From positions 2,645,501 to 2,709,500 of the forward strand of contig CP123444.1 in the NCBI GenBank assembly GCA_029866965.1: a stretch of DNA of 64,000 nt, in the 5' to 3' direction. The position numbers and the translations under genes are program-made. How positions within the stretch are numbered: the stretch's first letter is position 1; every line of letters starts with the position of its first letter. The notes under the pieces were generated by a model. The model did not search any database, was not told the origin of the DNA, and worked only from the letters and a program-made list of their open reading frames with translations. This DNA comes from Flavobacteriaceae bacterium YJPT1-3 (GTDB lineage Bacteria; Bacteroidota; Bacteroidia; Flavobacteriales; Flavobacteriaceae). This document shows positions 25,158 through 34,402 of this stretch, in pieces.

Positions 25158-28100
25158 ATGCAAGACGAACGCAGGCGGCCTATTCCAACGATCCGGCACG
25201 AAATAGAAGCTTTGGCCGAAAACCACTTTGGGATTTCTGGAAAAGCGAGCGAACTACCCGGAGATACGGATCTGAATTTCAAGATCGAAACGGTTAGCTC
25301 CACGCGCTACCTCTTGAAGTTAACCCGGCAAGCTGCCAAAGGCGAAGAACTGGATTTTCAGCGTGCACTCTTGGAAACGCTCACCGATTCGTTTTCATTT
25401 CATCTACCAAAGCTTATTCGTACTTCAAATAACGAAGTGGGATGCGACGTCATGGTAAATGATAACTCCTATTATCTTCGCATGCTCACCTGGGTTCCGG
25501 GAAGAGTGTGGGCTAAGGTCCATCCTAAGACCAGTGGCCTGCGCTACGCACTGGGTCAGAAAGCCGGGGCATTAACCCAAGCGCTTCAAACCTTAAGACA
25601 TCCGTATGCAGAGCGTTCTTTTCCGTGGAACTTAGCTGAAAGCCTATGGACTCAAGAACATCTGGGGTTATTTAGCGGCGAACAGTGGCATCAAGTGCAC
25701 TATTTCCAACAACGCTTTGAGGAGTCTCAATCGTCCTATCAACGCTTGCGAAAAAGCGTCATTCACAATGATCTGAACGATTATAATATTTTAGTTGCGG
25801 AAGATCTGGCTGAACCAAAGGTCTCCGGCTTTATTGACTTTGGCGATGCGGTTTTCGCACAGTGCATCAATGATTTAGCCATCCTCCTCGCCTATGCCTG
25901 TATGGACCTTCCCGATCCCTTGAGCGCAGCTTATGAGGTGGTGAAGGGCTATCACCAAGAATTTCCGTTACAAGCGGCTGAGTTGGATGTGCTCTACATA
26001 TTGGTGGGTATGCGTTTGGTCACCACAGTCACTCAGGCAGCCTTACGCAAGGTCAAAGAGCCGAATAATACCTATTTGACCATCAGCGAAGGTCCCGCCT
26101 GGGACTTATTGAAAAAATGGCAACAGATCCCGTCGAGTCTCGCCCTAGCTACCTTTAGAGGGGCATGCGGATTCGAGCCCTGTCCGCGACGGACTGCTTT
26201 TGAACAGTGGGCGGCAAAGAATCAAATACCTTTGAACACCCTCTTCCCTACCTTGAGTATTTCAGGAACCCATCCGGTGGATATGAGTCTTTCGAGTCCA
26301 TGGCTGGGACTCAAGGAAGACTACCTCAGTAATGAGATCACCCAGTTCAAGTTGGATGAATTACAGCGGGAATATCCGGATCATTTGCTGACCAATGGCT
26401 ATGGGGAGATCCGACCCTTTTACATCACCGATGCCTTTAAAAAAGAGGGTAATCAGGGACCGGAATACCGTACCGTACACCTGGGCACTGATTTTTGGGT
26501 TGCTGCGGATACCCCGCTGCATGCTCCTTTTTCCGGTACCGTCGTGCTGTTGGAACACAATGAGCTGCATAAGGATTATGGAAACGTGATCATTCTTAAG
26601 CACGAAATGGAAGCGATTGTTTTTTATAGCCTCTATGGACACTTAAGCGCTTCCATTCATCAGCACCTGAAAATAGGACAAGAACTGCAGCAGGGAGAAT
26701 TGCTAGGATACATCGGAAATCCAAAAGAGAATGGAGATTGGGCTCCTCACCTACATTTTCAATTGATCCTGGACCTTTTGGGCAATCAGACCAATTTCCC
26801 CGGGGTGGCTTTTCCCGCCCAGAAAGAGATTTTCTGCAGCCTTTGTCCAGACCCTGATCTTATTTTTAAAGAACCTATCCCCGCCTATACACCACAACAC
26901 TATAAGGAACAGCTCCAGGAAAAGCGTCACAAAGTCCTTGGTAGTAGCCTTAGCCTTTCTTACGATGAACCTTTATATATGGTTCGCGGAGAGGGAGCCT
27001 ACCTCATTAACGAGACCGGAAGAAAGTATTTGGACACGGTGAACAATGTGGCGCATGTGGGTCATGAGCACCCCAAAGTGGTTCGGGCTGCTCAAGGCCA
27101 GATGGCTGTCCTGAATACCAATACCCGTTATTTACATCCGGCCATCCTCGATTTTGCCGACGCCCTGCTCCAAAAACTACCTAAGGAACTGGAAGTTCTC
27201 TATCTCGTCAACAGTGGCAGCGAGGCGACCGAATTGGCGCTGCGCATGGCCAAAACCTACAGCGCCGGCGATCAAATCATCGCGTTGGAAACCGGGTACC
27301 ATGGAAATACCAATGCCTCTATTGACGTGAGTTCCTATAAATTTGACGGAAAAGGAGGCCAGGGAAAACCAAAAGATACCCACCTGCTTCCTCTTCCTGA
27401 TCCCTTTCGGGGAAAGTATCGTGGAGCTAATTCGGCCGGTGAGTATGCCGCTTCCTTAGATTCCGTACTCAATGAAATGGAATATAGGGGGTTAAAACCG
27501 GCAGCCCTTATCGCAGAATCCATTTTGAGCTGCGGGGGACAGATCGTTCCACCGCCGAATTACTTTAAATCGCTCTATCAAGGGGTTCGTGCAGCGGGCG
27601 GCCTTTGTATTGCGGATGAAGTTCAAACCGGATTGGGTCGGGTGGGCAGTCATTTCTGGGCCTTTCAGTTGCATGAGGTGATCCCCGATATCGTAACCCT
27701 GGGAAAACCGATCGGCAACGGCCATCCTTTGGCAGCGGTCGCTTGCACCCGTGCCGTAGCGGAAGCCTTTTCCAATGGCATGGAGTTCTTCAATACCTTC
27801 GGCGGGAATCCGGTGTCCTGTACCATCGGGAAAGCGGTGTTGGAGGTGATCGAAGAGGAAAACTTGCAGCAACAGGCAGCACAAGTAGGCGCTTATCTTA
27901 AATCGGGGTTAAAGCGTTTGCAGCAGAACTACCCTATTCTTGCGGATGTTCGTGGTCACGGTTTATTCCTGGGTATTGAATTGACCACAGAAGACCTAAA
28001 CCCCTTGCCCTTACAAGCCTCATATCTAGTCAACCGGATGCGGGAATTAGGAATACTGATGAGCACCGACGGACCTGATCATAACGTGATCAAGATCAAA

Positions 28101-28190
28101 CCGCCACTAGTCTTTACGACGAGTCAAGCTGATGAATTGCTGGATCGTCTGGCCAGCGTCCTCACCGAAGATTATATGCGAATCTACTGA
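25158..28190 (+). CDS. fused APH-type kinase / M23 domain / class III aminotransferase-type phospho-lyase
   Basis: This is a 1010-residue three-domain protein. Residues 1-330 form an aminoglycoside-phosphotransferase/choline-kinase fold with HNDLNDYN (His203, Asp205) and IDFGD (Asp227). Residues about 400-560 form an M23 LytM-like domain with intact zinc ligands HxxxD (His441, Asp445) and HLH (His531, His533). Residues about 590-1010 form a class III PLP enzyme with Lys850 in GKPIGNGHP. The Lys motif matches the human phospho-lyases ETNPPL and PHYKPL, whose partner kinase in one case (HYKK) also has the APH fold. The likely activity is ATP-dependent phosphorylation of an amino alcohol or hydroxy-amino acid, then elimination of phosphate and ammonia to an aldehyde. 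There is no signal peptide, so the M23 domain is cytoplasmic. Confidence 0.9.
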   Translation: MQDERRRPIPTIRHEIEALAENHFGISGKASELPGDTDLNFKIETVSSTRYLLKLTRQAAKGEELDFQRALLETLTDSFSFHLPKLIRTSNNEVGCDVMVNDNSYYLRMLTWVPGRVWAKVHPKTSGLRYALGQKAGALTQALQTLRHPYAERSFPWNLAESLWTQEHLGLFSGEQWHQVHYFQQRFEESQSSYQRLRKSVIHNDLNDYNILVAEDLAEPKVSGFIDFGDAVFAQCINDLAILLAYACMDLPDPLSAAYEVVKGYHQEFPLQAAELDVLYILVGMRLVTTVTQAALRKVKEPNNTYLTISEGPAWDLLKKWQQIPSSLALATFRGACGFEPCPRRTAFEQWAAKNQIPLNTLFPTLSISGTHPVDMSLSSPWLGLKEDYLSNEITQFKLDELQREYPDHLLTNGYGEIRPFYITDAFKKEGNQGPEYRTVHLGTDFWVAADTPLHAPFSGTVVLLEHNELHKDYGNVIILKHEMEAIVFYSLYGHLSASIHQHLKIGQELQQGELLGYIGNPKENGDWAPHLHFQLILDLLGNQTNFPGVAFPAQKEIFCSLCPDPDLIFKEPIPAYTPQHYKEQLQEKRHKVLGSSLSLSYDEPLYMVRGEGAYLINETGRKYLDTVNNVAHVGHEHPKVVRAAQGQMAVLNTNTRYLHPAILDFADALLQKLPKELEVLYLVNSGSEATELALRMAKTYSAGDQIIALETGYHGNTNASIDVSSYKFDGKGGQGKPKDTHLLPLPDPFRGKYRGANSAGEYAASLDSVLNEMEYRGLKPAALIAESILSCGGQIVPPPNYFKSLYQGVRAAGGLCIADEVQTGLGRVGSHFWAFQLHEVIPDIVTLGKPIGNGHPLAAVACTRAVAEAFSNGMEFFNTFGGNPVSCTIGKAVLEVIEEENLQQQAAQVGAYLKSGLKRLQQNYPILADVRGHGLFLGIELTTEDLNPLPLQASYLVNRMRELGILMSTDGPDHNVIKIKPPLVFTTSQADELLDRLASVLTEDYMRIY

Positions 28191-28195
28191 GTGCT

Positions 28196-29290
28196 CTATA
28201 CGTTAAAGAGGAAGTGCATGATGTCACCATCCTTCACCACATAAGTCTTCCCTTCGATACGCAGCTTTCCGGCTTCCCGGGTTTTGGCTTCGCTGCCGTA
28301 ATGCACAAAGTCTTCGTAGGCCATCACTTCGGCCCGGATAAAGCCTTTCTCAAAGTCGGTGTGAATGACCCCGGCGGCCTGGGGGGCTGTAGCTCCCACT
28401 TTGATGGTCCAGGCACGGACTTCCTTTTTACCGGCGGTAAAATAGGTTTGCTGATTGAGTAAACGATAGGCGGCGCGGATCAATTTAGAGGATCCCGGTT
28501 CATCCAATCCGATGTCTTGCAGGAACATTTGCCGTTCTTCATAGTCGTCCAATTCTGCGATATCCGCCTCCGTACCTACGGCCAGTACCAGTACTTCCGC
28601 ATTTTCGTTTTTGACGTTTTCTTTGACCTGCTCTACGTATGGATTGCCGCTTACCGCAGCACCTTCATCCACATTACAGACATACATGACCGGCTTATCG
28701 GTGATGAACTGTGCCGGCTTTACATAAGCCTCCCGTTCGTCTTCTGAAAATGATAAGGCTCTTACCGATGTTCCTGACTCCAGGCCTTCTTTGATCCGCA
28801 ATAAGACTTCCTCTTCTTTTTTAGCTTCTTTATCACCGATCTTAGCGGCGCGCTTCACCTTATCCAATTTCTTCTCCACAGTCTCCAGATCTTTTAGCTG
28901 AAGTTCCATATCGATGGTTTCCTTGTCTCGTATGGGATTCACAGAACCATCCACATGAACGATATTATCGTTATCAAAACAGCGCAGTACATGAAGAATA
29001 GCGTCCGTTTCGCGGATATTCGCCAGGAATTGATTTCCCAGACCTTCTCCTTTACTGGCGCCTTTAACCAGCCCGGCAATATCAACGATATCTACGGTGG
29101 CCGGAAGTACCTTTTCAGGTTGCACCAGTTCCTCTAATTTTTGCAGCCGGGCGTCTGGTACATTGACCACTCCAACATTGGGTTCAATGGTACAGAAGGG
29201 AAAATTTGCGCTCTGGGCTTTGGCATTAGAAAGGCAATTGAACAAAGTCGATTTACCTACATTGGGAAGTCCTACGATTCCGGCTTTCAT
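28196..29290 (-). CDS. ychF: redox-regulated ATPase/GTPase YchF (Obg-like)
   Basis: The 364-residue protein has P-loop GLPNVGKST (residues 6-14), [20 protein letters not shown] for the switch regions, and NVDE in place of the canonical NKxD, the mark of the YchF/OLA1 group that prefers ATP. A coiled-coil insert (about 125-175) and a C-terminal TGS domain (from about 285, [14 protein letters not shown]) complete it. It binds ribosomes and is involved in translation and stress. A strong promoter (29311-29340) precedes it. It ends 5 bases from the convergent fusion gene. Confidence 0.96.
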   Translation of the reverse strand: MKAGIVGLPNVGKSTLFNCLSNAKAQSANFPFCTIEPNVGVVNVPDARLQKLEELVQPEKVLPATVDIVDIAGLVKGASKGEGLGNQFLANIRETDAILHVLRCFDNDNIVHVDGSVNPIRDKETIDMELQLKDLETVEKKLDKVKRAAKIGDKEAKKEEEVLLRIKEGLESGTSVRALSFSEDEREAYVKPAQFITDKPVMYVCNVDEGAAVSGNPYVEQVKENVKNENAEVLVLAVGTEADIAELDDYEERQMFLQDIGLDEPGSSKLIRAAYRLLNQQTYFTAGKKEVRAWTIKVGATAPQAAGVIHTDFEKGFIRAEVMAYEDFVHYGSEAKTREAGKLRIEGKTYVVKDGDIMHFLFNV

Positions 29291-29310
29291 ATGTTTTGTT
29301 TTTCAGGCTG

Positions 29311-29340
29311 CAAATATACTCGCTTTTCTCACCTTGACAA
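29311..29340 (-). promoter_or_regulatory. promoter TTG-N19-TATATTTG for ychF
   Basis: On the minus strand TTG (29340-29338) and TATATTTG (29318-29311) are 19 bases apart, an excellent Bacteroidota promoter, 20 bases before the ychF start. Confidence 0.8.
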
Positions 29341-29363
29341 GCGGGAATGCCTTAGGCTGCTAA

Positions 29364-29392
29364 CAAAAAAAGCACTCGTTGGAGGAGTGCTT
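29364..29392 (-). terminator. intrinsic terminator of the ferredoxin gene
   Basis: An inverted repeat AAGCACTC/GAGTGCTT is followed on the minus strand by a T-run, 25 bases after the ferredoxin stop. Confidence 0.8.
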
Positions 29393-29416
29393 ATAATGTA
29401 TGGGAGGTTTTTTGTT

Positions 29417-29824
<408 letters not shown>

Positions 29825-29826
29825 CT

Positions 29827-30888
29827 ATGCAGATACAAGAAAGAATTAACGCTTTCGCGAAAGCGGGACAATTCCTAAGCCAGTTCACCACTCAGGGATA
29901 TCAAAAAGTGGCTGGTTTGCAAGGGAATGACCGCTTCTATGAGCCTATGGTGGAAGTGATCGAACGGGCGCATCACCACAACGGCTGGTTTACCCGGGAT
30001 CAGGTATTGTTTGCGCTGGAAGGATGGGCTGCACTGCTGCGAAAAGAGGCTCTTGAACAATGGACCTCTAACTACCAGCTGCAACCGGAAAAACAACAGC
30101 GGGTCGCCATCATCATGGCAGGTAATATCCCTATGGTTGGTTTTCACGACTTTTTATGTGTGCTGATGAGCGGACATCAGCTCATCGCTAAGACGGCGAG
30201 CAATGATGCTCAACTGATCCCTTTGATCGCCAATTATCTGCTAGAAGTGGCTCCCGCGTGGGAGGATCAGATCGAATTCACCGAAGATAGAATCCATAAA
30301 CGAGATGCTGTAATCGCCACAGGGAGTGACAATACTGCGCGTTACTTCGAGTATTACTTTAAGGATATTCCATCGATCATTCGTAAGAATCGAAATTCCG
30401 TGGCCCTGCTGACCGGTTCAGAGTCTGACCTGGAACTTACGGCTCTGGGAGAGGATATTTTTCGCTACTACGGCTTGGGCTGTCGCAATGTATCTAAACT
30501 GATGGTCCCCCGTGATTACGATTTTCAGTCCTTGTTTCAGGCCATTTACCCCTGGAAATATTTGATCGAAGAAACTAAATACCACAACAATTACGACTAC
30601 AACAAGGCGGTCTTTCTCATGAGCGAATTCACCTTTCTGGATAATGGATTCCTTATTATCAAAGAAGACAACAGCTACTCCTCTCCCATTGGCACGCTCT
30701 TCTACGAGTACTACGACGATCTCGACTCAGCTCATGCACAACTGGAAAAAGACAAAGATCGAATCCAATGCATCGTAGGTCAAAGTACTCAGGAGGCTAT
30801 CATCCCCTTTGGAACCACACAACGTCCCGGATTGACCGATTATGCCGATGGTGTGGACACGCTGAAGTTTTTGGAACAGTTAGCCTGA
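29827..30888 (+). CDS. acyl-CoA reductase, LuxC-like
   Basis: This 353-residue protein belongs to the aldehyde-dehydrogenase-like LuxC family that reduces acyl groups to aldehydes. Visible features are IIMAGNIPMVGFHDFLCVLMSG for the nucleotide-binding region and the probable active-site Cys in YYGLGCRNVSK. Flavobacteria carry this gene next to ferredoxin and serine genes, as here. The physiological acyl substrate is not known in this group; no lux genes are near, so bioluminescence is not implied. An exact palindrome copy encodes Ala-Phe-Ala-Lys-Ala at residues 9-13. Confidence 0.85.
   Translation: MQIQERINAFAKAGQFLSQFTTQGYQKVAGLQGNDRFYEPMVEVIERAHHHNGWFTRDQVLFALEGWAALLRKEALEQWTSNYQLQPEKQQRVAIIMAGNIPMVGFHDFLCVLMSGHQLIAKTASNDAQLIPLIANYLLEVAPAWEDQIEFTEDRIHKRDAVIATGSDNTARYFEYYFKDIPSIIRKNRNSVALLTGSESDLELTALGEDIFRYYGLGCRNVSKLMVPRDYDFQSLFQAIYPWKYLIEETKYHNNYDYNKAVFLMSEFTFLDNGFLIIKEDNSYSSPIGTLFYEYYDDLDSAHAQLEKDKDRIQCIVGQSTQEAIIPFGTTQRPGLTDYADGVDTLKFLEQLA
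29851..29864. repeat. dispersed palindrome GCTTTCGCGAAAGC inside the LuxC-like gene
   Basis: This exact copy near the 5' end of the gene is read in frame as Ala-Phe-Ala-Lys-Ala. Confidence 0.9.
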
Positions 30889-30919
30889 GAAATCCAAAAT
30901 TTCCGCGATTTACTCAACA

Positions 30920-30937
30920 AACGATAGCGTTATCGTT
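30920..30937. repeat. hairpin between the LuxC-like gene and serC
   Basis: AACGATA and TATCGTT flank a GCGT loop. No T-run follows on the plus strand, so it may be a protein-binding site or mRNA hairpin rather than a terminator. Nothing else is evident in this 161-base gap. Confidence 0.45.
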
Positions 30938-31049
30938 AAAAACAGCCGGAATATTTTAGCGATAATTTAACCGGTTTTCAGGCTATTTTAAACATCTTTG
31001 CTAAACTAGAAAGAGGAGCTAAAATCCTCATAACCTGTATACTTTTTTT

Positions 31050-32114
31050 ATGAAAATGCACAACTTTAGCGCAGGACCCTGCGTCTTGCCACAATCAGTC
31101 TTTGAAGAGGCTTCACAAGCGGTATTGAATTTTAACGATAGCGGACTTTCCATTTTAGAAATTTCCCACCGCAGTAAAGCTTTTATGGACGTCATGGATG
31201 AGGCACGCAGCCTGGCTTTAGAGCTGTTGGGCCTGGAAGGAAAAGGATACAAGGCGCTTTATTTACAAGGTGGAGCCAGTTTAGAATTTCTTATGGTCGC
31301 TCAAAACCTATTGCAATCCAAGGCTGGGTATATCAATACGGGTACCTGGAGTGACAAAGCCATAAAAGAAGCTAAACTCTTTGGAGAAGTGGTCGAGATC
31401 GCTTCTTCCAAAGGGCAGAATTACAACTACATCCCCAAAGGTTACAAGATCCCGAAGGATTTGGATTATCTGCATCTAACCAGTAACAACACTATTTTTG
31501 GAACCCAGTTTAAGTCATTTCCGGAAGTCGATTGTCCGTTGGTTTGCGACATGAGTAGCGACATCTTTTCCCGGGTAATCGATTTTACGCAGTTTGACCT
31601 GATCTATGCAGGCGCTCAAAAGAATCTAGGTCCAGCCGGCACCACATTAGTGGTTGTCAAAGAAGATATCCTGGGCAAAGTGGAGCGTCAAATTCCCAGC
31701 ATGCTCGATTACCAGGTACACATTAGCAAAGGGAGTATGTTCAATACTCCTCCCGTCTTTGCGGTTTACGTCTCTATGCTCACCCTGCGCTGGCTCAAGC
31801 AACTAGGCGGAATTGGCGCTATTGAAGAGATCAATGACAAAAAGGCCAGTCTTCTCTACAGTGAGATCGACCTGAATCCACTTTTTGACGGTTATGTCGC
31901 CAAAGAGGATCGCAGTATGATGAGTGCGACCTTTACCTTGCAAGAGGGAGAATTGAAAGAGACCTTTGACACCATGTGGAAAGAAGCAGGCATCAATGGA
32001 TTGAACGGCCACCGCTCCGTAGGTGGGTATCGCGCCAGCATGTACAATGCCTTAGGTCTGGACAGTGTGGGTGTATTGGTTGACGTTATGAGTGAGCTCG
32101 AGCGAAAGGCTTAA
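31050..32114 (+). CDS. serC: phosphoserine aminotransferase
   Basis: The 354-residue PLP enzyme converts 3-phosphohydroxypyruvate and glutamate to phosphoserine, step two of serine synthesis. It has the family start MHNFSAGPCVLPQSVFEEA, the loop GGASLEFLMVAQNL, and the PLP lysine in YAGAQKNLGPAG. It has NTPPVFAVYVSMLTLRWL in the middle and GHRSVGGYRASMYNA at the end, both diagnostic for SerC. serA follows after 67 bases, so the two form a serine unit, although the gap holds a small hairpin. Confidence 0.97.
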   Translation: MKMHNFSAGPCVLPQSVFEEASQAVLNFNDSGLSILEISHRSKAFMDVMDEARSLALELLGLEGKGYKALYLQGGASLEFLMVAQNLLQSKAGYINTGTWSDKAIKEAKLFGEVVEIASSKGQNYNYIPKGYKIPKDLDYLHLTSNNTIFGTQFKSFPEVDCPLVCDMSSDIFSRVIDFTQFDLIYAGAQKNLGPAGTTLVVVKEDILGKVERQIPSMLDYQVHISKGSMFNTPPVFAVYVSMLTLRWLKQLGGIGAIEEINDKKASLLYSEIDLNPLFDGYVAKEDRSMMSATFTLQEGELKETFDTMWKEAGINGLNGHRSVGGYRASMYNALGLDSVGVLVDVMSELERKA

Positions 32115-32150
32115 GGGATTGTTGTCCGATCCAAAAAATAAGATATGCAC

Positions 32151-32164
32151 CGGACGCGAGTCCG
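32151..32164 (+). repeat. small GNRA-type hairpin before serA
   Basis: CGGAC and GTCCG flank GCGA, i.e. a five-pair stem capped by a GNRA tetraloop, 17 bases before the serA ATG. It could affect translation or mRNA stability; this is inference. Confidence 0.4.
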
Positions 32165-32181
32165 AGACTAAAAAGTAATCG

Positions 32182-33132
32182 ATGAAAGTATTAGCAAACG
32201 ACGGAATTTCTCAAACTGGAGTTCAAGCCCTGGAAAAGGCGGGTTTTGAGGTCATCACCACCAAAGTGGCTCAGGAACAATTGGAAAATTATATCAACGA
32301 AAACAAGATCGATGTGATCCTGGTGCGTAGTGCTACCACGGTGCGTAAGGAGCTGATCGATGCCTGTCCCAGTATTAAAGTGATCGGTCGCGGTGGCGTG
32401 GGCATGGACAACATAGACGTTGAGTACGCCCGAAATAAAGGGATCAAGGTCATCAATACTCCTGCTGCTTCCTCGGCTTCTGTGGCCGAACTGGTCTTTG
32501 CGCATTTGTTTTCCGGAGTTCGTTTCTTGAACGACGCCAATAGAAGCATGCCGTTGGATGGTGATTCTAAGTTTAAAGATCTTAAGAAAGCTTACGCGAA
32601 AGGCGTGGAGCTTCGAGGTAAAACTTTAGGAGTTATTGGTTTTGGACGTATCGGTCAGGAAGTCGCCAAGATCGGGATCGGTTGCGGGATGAAAGTGATC
32701 GCCAGTGACCCCTATGTCAATCAGGCCATCATCAAACTTGATTTTTTTGACGGACAGCAAGCGAAATTCGACATTCGTACGGTTAGTAAAGAGGAAGTAC
32801 TGCAGGAAGCCGACTTACTCACCTTGCACGTTCCGGCGCAGAAGGAATACGTCATTGGTAAAAAAGAGATCGAACAGATGAAGACCGGAGCAGGAATCGT
32901 CAATGCGGCTCGCGGTGGTGTGGTTGACGAAGCCGCCCTACTCGAAGCCCTGGATAACAATAAACTGGCATTTGCAGGCCTTGATGTCTTCGAAAACGAA
33001 CCTAAACCGGCCGTAAAAGTACTGATGAATCCTAAGGTTTCGCTCACACCTCATATTGGCGCTGCCACCAATGAAGCTCAGGACCGCATAGGCTCTGAAT
33101 TGGCGGAGCAAATCATAGAGATCCTTAAATAA
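32182..33132 (+). CDS. serA: D-3-phosphoglycerate dehydrogenase
   Basis: This 316-residue D-2-hydroxyacid dehydrogenase is the short form without a C-terminal ACT regulatory domain. Substrate-domain RSATTVRKELIDACP, NAD motif GVIGFGRIGQEVAKIG, catalytic Arg in NAARGGVVDEAAL, Glu in GLDVFENEP and His in LTPHIGAAT are present. Its place after serC supports the first step of serine synthesis. Lack of the ACT domain suggests no serine feedback through that module. A strong terminator follows. Confidence 0.93.
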   Translation: MKVLANDGISQTGVQALEKAGFEVITTKVAQEQLENYINENKIDVILVRSATTVRKELIDACPSIKVIGRGGVGMDNIDVEYARNKGIKVINTPAASSASVAELVFAHLFSGVRFLNDANRSMPLDGDSKFKDLKKAYAKGVELRGKTLGVIGFGRIGQEVAKIGIGCGMKVIASDPYVNQAIIKLDFFDGQQAKFDIRTVSKEEVLQEADLLTLHVPAQKEYVIGKKEIEQMKTGAGIVNAARGGVVDEAALLEALDNNKLAFAGLDVFENEPKPAVKVLMNPKVSLTPHIGAATNEAQDRIGSELAEQIIEILK

Positions 33133-33152
33133 GGACCATCCTTAGCGATTAT

Positions 33153-33184
33153 AAACCGGCAGGAGATTTACCGCCGGTTTTTTT
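33153..33184 (+). terminator. intrinsic terminator after serA
   Basis: AAACCGGC and GCCGGTTT form an eight-pair stem followed by a T-run, 20 bases after the serA stop. Confidence 0.9.
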
Positions 33185-33222
33185 GTATTTTGTTGGACTA
33201 GTCATCAAAAATTCAATGCCTT

Positions 33223-33855
33223 ATGTCCGGACTCTTAGAACTACTCAATAGCGACCTCGGAAAACAAATCATCAGCGGGGTCAGTAAAGAAACCAATCAA
33301 CCCGAAGACAAGACCGCCAACGTACTCAGCATGGCCATGCCACTGCTGATGGGAGCCATGAAAAAGAATGTGCAGTCATCGGAAGGTGCCAGTGGTTTAA
33401 TGAACGCCCTGAACAGTAAACACGATGGCAGTATCTTGAATAATCTCGGCGGACTTTTTGAAGGAGGTGTTAATGATAGTGTCAAACAAGACGGAGCCGG
33501 AATCTTAGGTCATTTGCTTGGAGGCAAGCAAAGCGCAGTAGAAAACACCTTGAGTGCCCAATCGGGTATGGACGCTGGCAGTATATCCAATATTCTTAAA
33601 GTAGCCGCACCAATTCTCATGGGTGTTGTAGGCTCCCAGCTTCGACAAAACAAAGTCAATAATGCCAGTGACATGAACACTTTATTAGGCAGTATGTTGG
33701 GTGGACAACCGAAACAAAATCAAAGCCTGATCACAAGTCTTTTAGATGCTGATGGAGATGGAAGTGTGCTAGACGACGTAGCCGGTATGGTTTTAGGAAG
33801 CAACAAGAAAAAAGGAGGCCTCGGTGGACTGCTGGGAGGATTGTTTGGCAAATGA
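33223..33855 (+). CDS. DUF937 domain protein
   Basis: This 210-residue protein has the DUF937 pattern: MSGLLELLNSDLGKQIISGVS at the start, repeated ILSMAMPLLMGAMKKN-type and ILKVAAPILMGVVGSQL-type helices, and a terminal DGDGSVLDDVAGMVLGS followed by a Gly/Leu-rich tail (KKGGLGGLLGGLFGK). The function of the family is not established; the glycine-rich end resembles YidB-like proteins. It is a monocistronic gene between two terminators. Confidence 0.88.
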   Translation: MSGLLELLNSDLGKQIISGVSKETNQPEDKTANVLSMAMPLLMGAMKKNVQSSEGASGLMNALNSKHDGSILNNLGGLFEGGVNDSVKQDGAGILGHLLGGKQSAVENTLSAQSGMDAGSISNILKVAAPILMGVVGSQLRQNKVNNASDMNTLLGSMLGGQPKQNQSLITSLLDADGDGSVLDDVAGMVLGSNKKKGGLGGLLGGLFGK

Positions 33856-33875
33856 TATTTCCAATCGATACAACG

Positions 33876-33907
33876 AAAAACACCGTCCATAGCTGGCGGT
33901 GTTTTTT
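33876..33907 (+). terminator. intrinsic terminator after the DUF937 gene
   Basis: AAAACACCG and CGGTGTTTT form a nine-pair stem with a T-run, 20 bases after the stop codon. Confidence 0.9.
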
Positions 33908-33952
33908 GTGGATTCGTACCCTTATTTGCCGTGATTTGCTTACCTTATTATC

Positions 33953-34384
33953 ATGAAAACAGTATTCACCTTTTTCAGTATTCTAGCAGTCCTGTGGGCG
34001 CTCGGTAGCTGTGGGAGCACGAACAATCGTTCTCTAGACGACACCGTAGCTACTGGAGACACACTTCGTATCGCTAATGATAGCCTGGAGTACGAGATCA
34101 TCATCATTGAACCGAGATTCAATACCTGGCTGGTTACTCAGCCACCAAGAGGGTACTACGAACAGGAATTTCTCGAAAACCGAAATATTTGGTACGTCAC
34201 TCAATACAACAATCGCGTGCTCAATCCGCAGGGCTTTGACGCTAGTCTCTATCTGCAACGCATCGATTATGAGCCTGACATCGATTATGGTTACGAGGTC
34301 AATTACCTCCTTTACAACTGGTTTCGATTTTTTGAAGAACGCTACAACCAACGTTTTTCTATTTCGCGCAGGGGATTCCAATAG
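33953..34384 (+). CDS. lipoprotein, DUF6146-like
   Basis: The 143-residue protein has a lipobox (LGSCG, Cys near residue 20) and a mature domain rich in Tyr, Asn and Arg with FNTWLVTQPPRGYYEQEFLENR and EVNYLLYNWFRFFEERYNQRF. This matches my recollection of the flavobacterial DUF6146 family, whose function is unknown. It probably sits in the envelope. The next gene starts 19 bases downstream on the same strand. Confidence 0.75.
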   Translation: MKTVFTFFSILAVLWALGSCGSTNNRSLDDTVATGDTLRIANDSLEYEIIIIEPRFNTWLVTQPPRGYYEQEFLENRNIWYVTQYNNRVLNPQGFDASLYLQRIDYEPDIDYGYEVNYLLYNWFRFFEERYNQRFSISRRGFQ

Positions 34385-34390
34385 ATGGAT

Positions 34391-34398
34391 TAATTTTG
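34391..34398 (+). promoter_or_regulatory. -7 box TAATTTTG four bases before a start codon
   Basis: TAATTTTG fits TAnnTTTG and ends four bases before ATG 34403. If it is used, the mRNA would begin at the start codon. The -33 element is poor. Confidence 0.35.
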
Positions 34399-34402
34399 CG
34401 CC

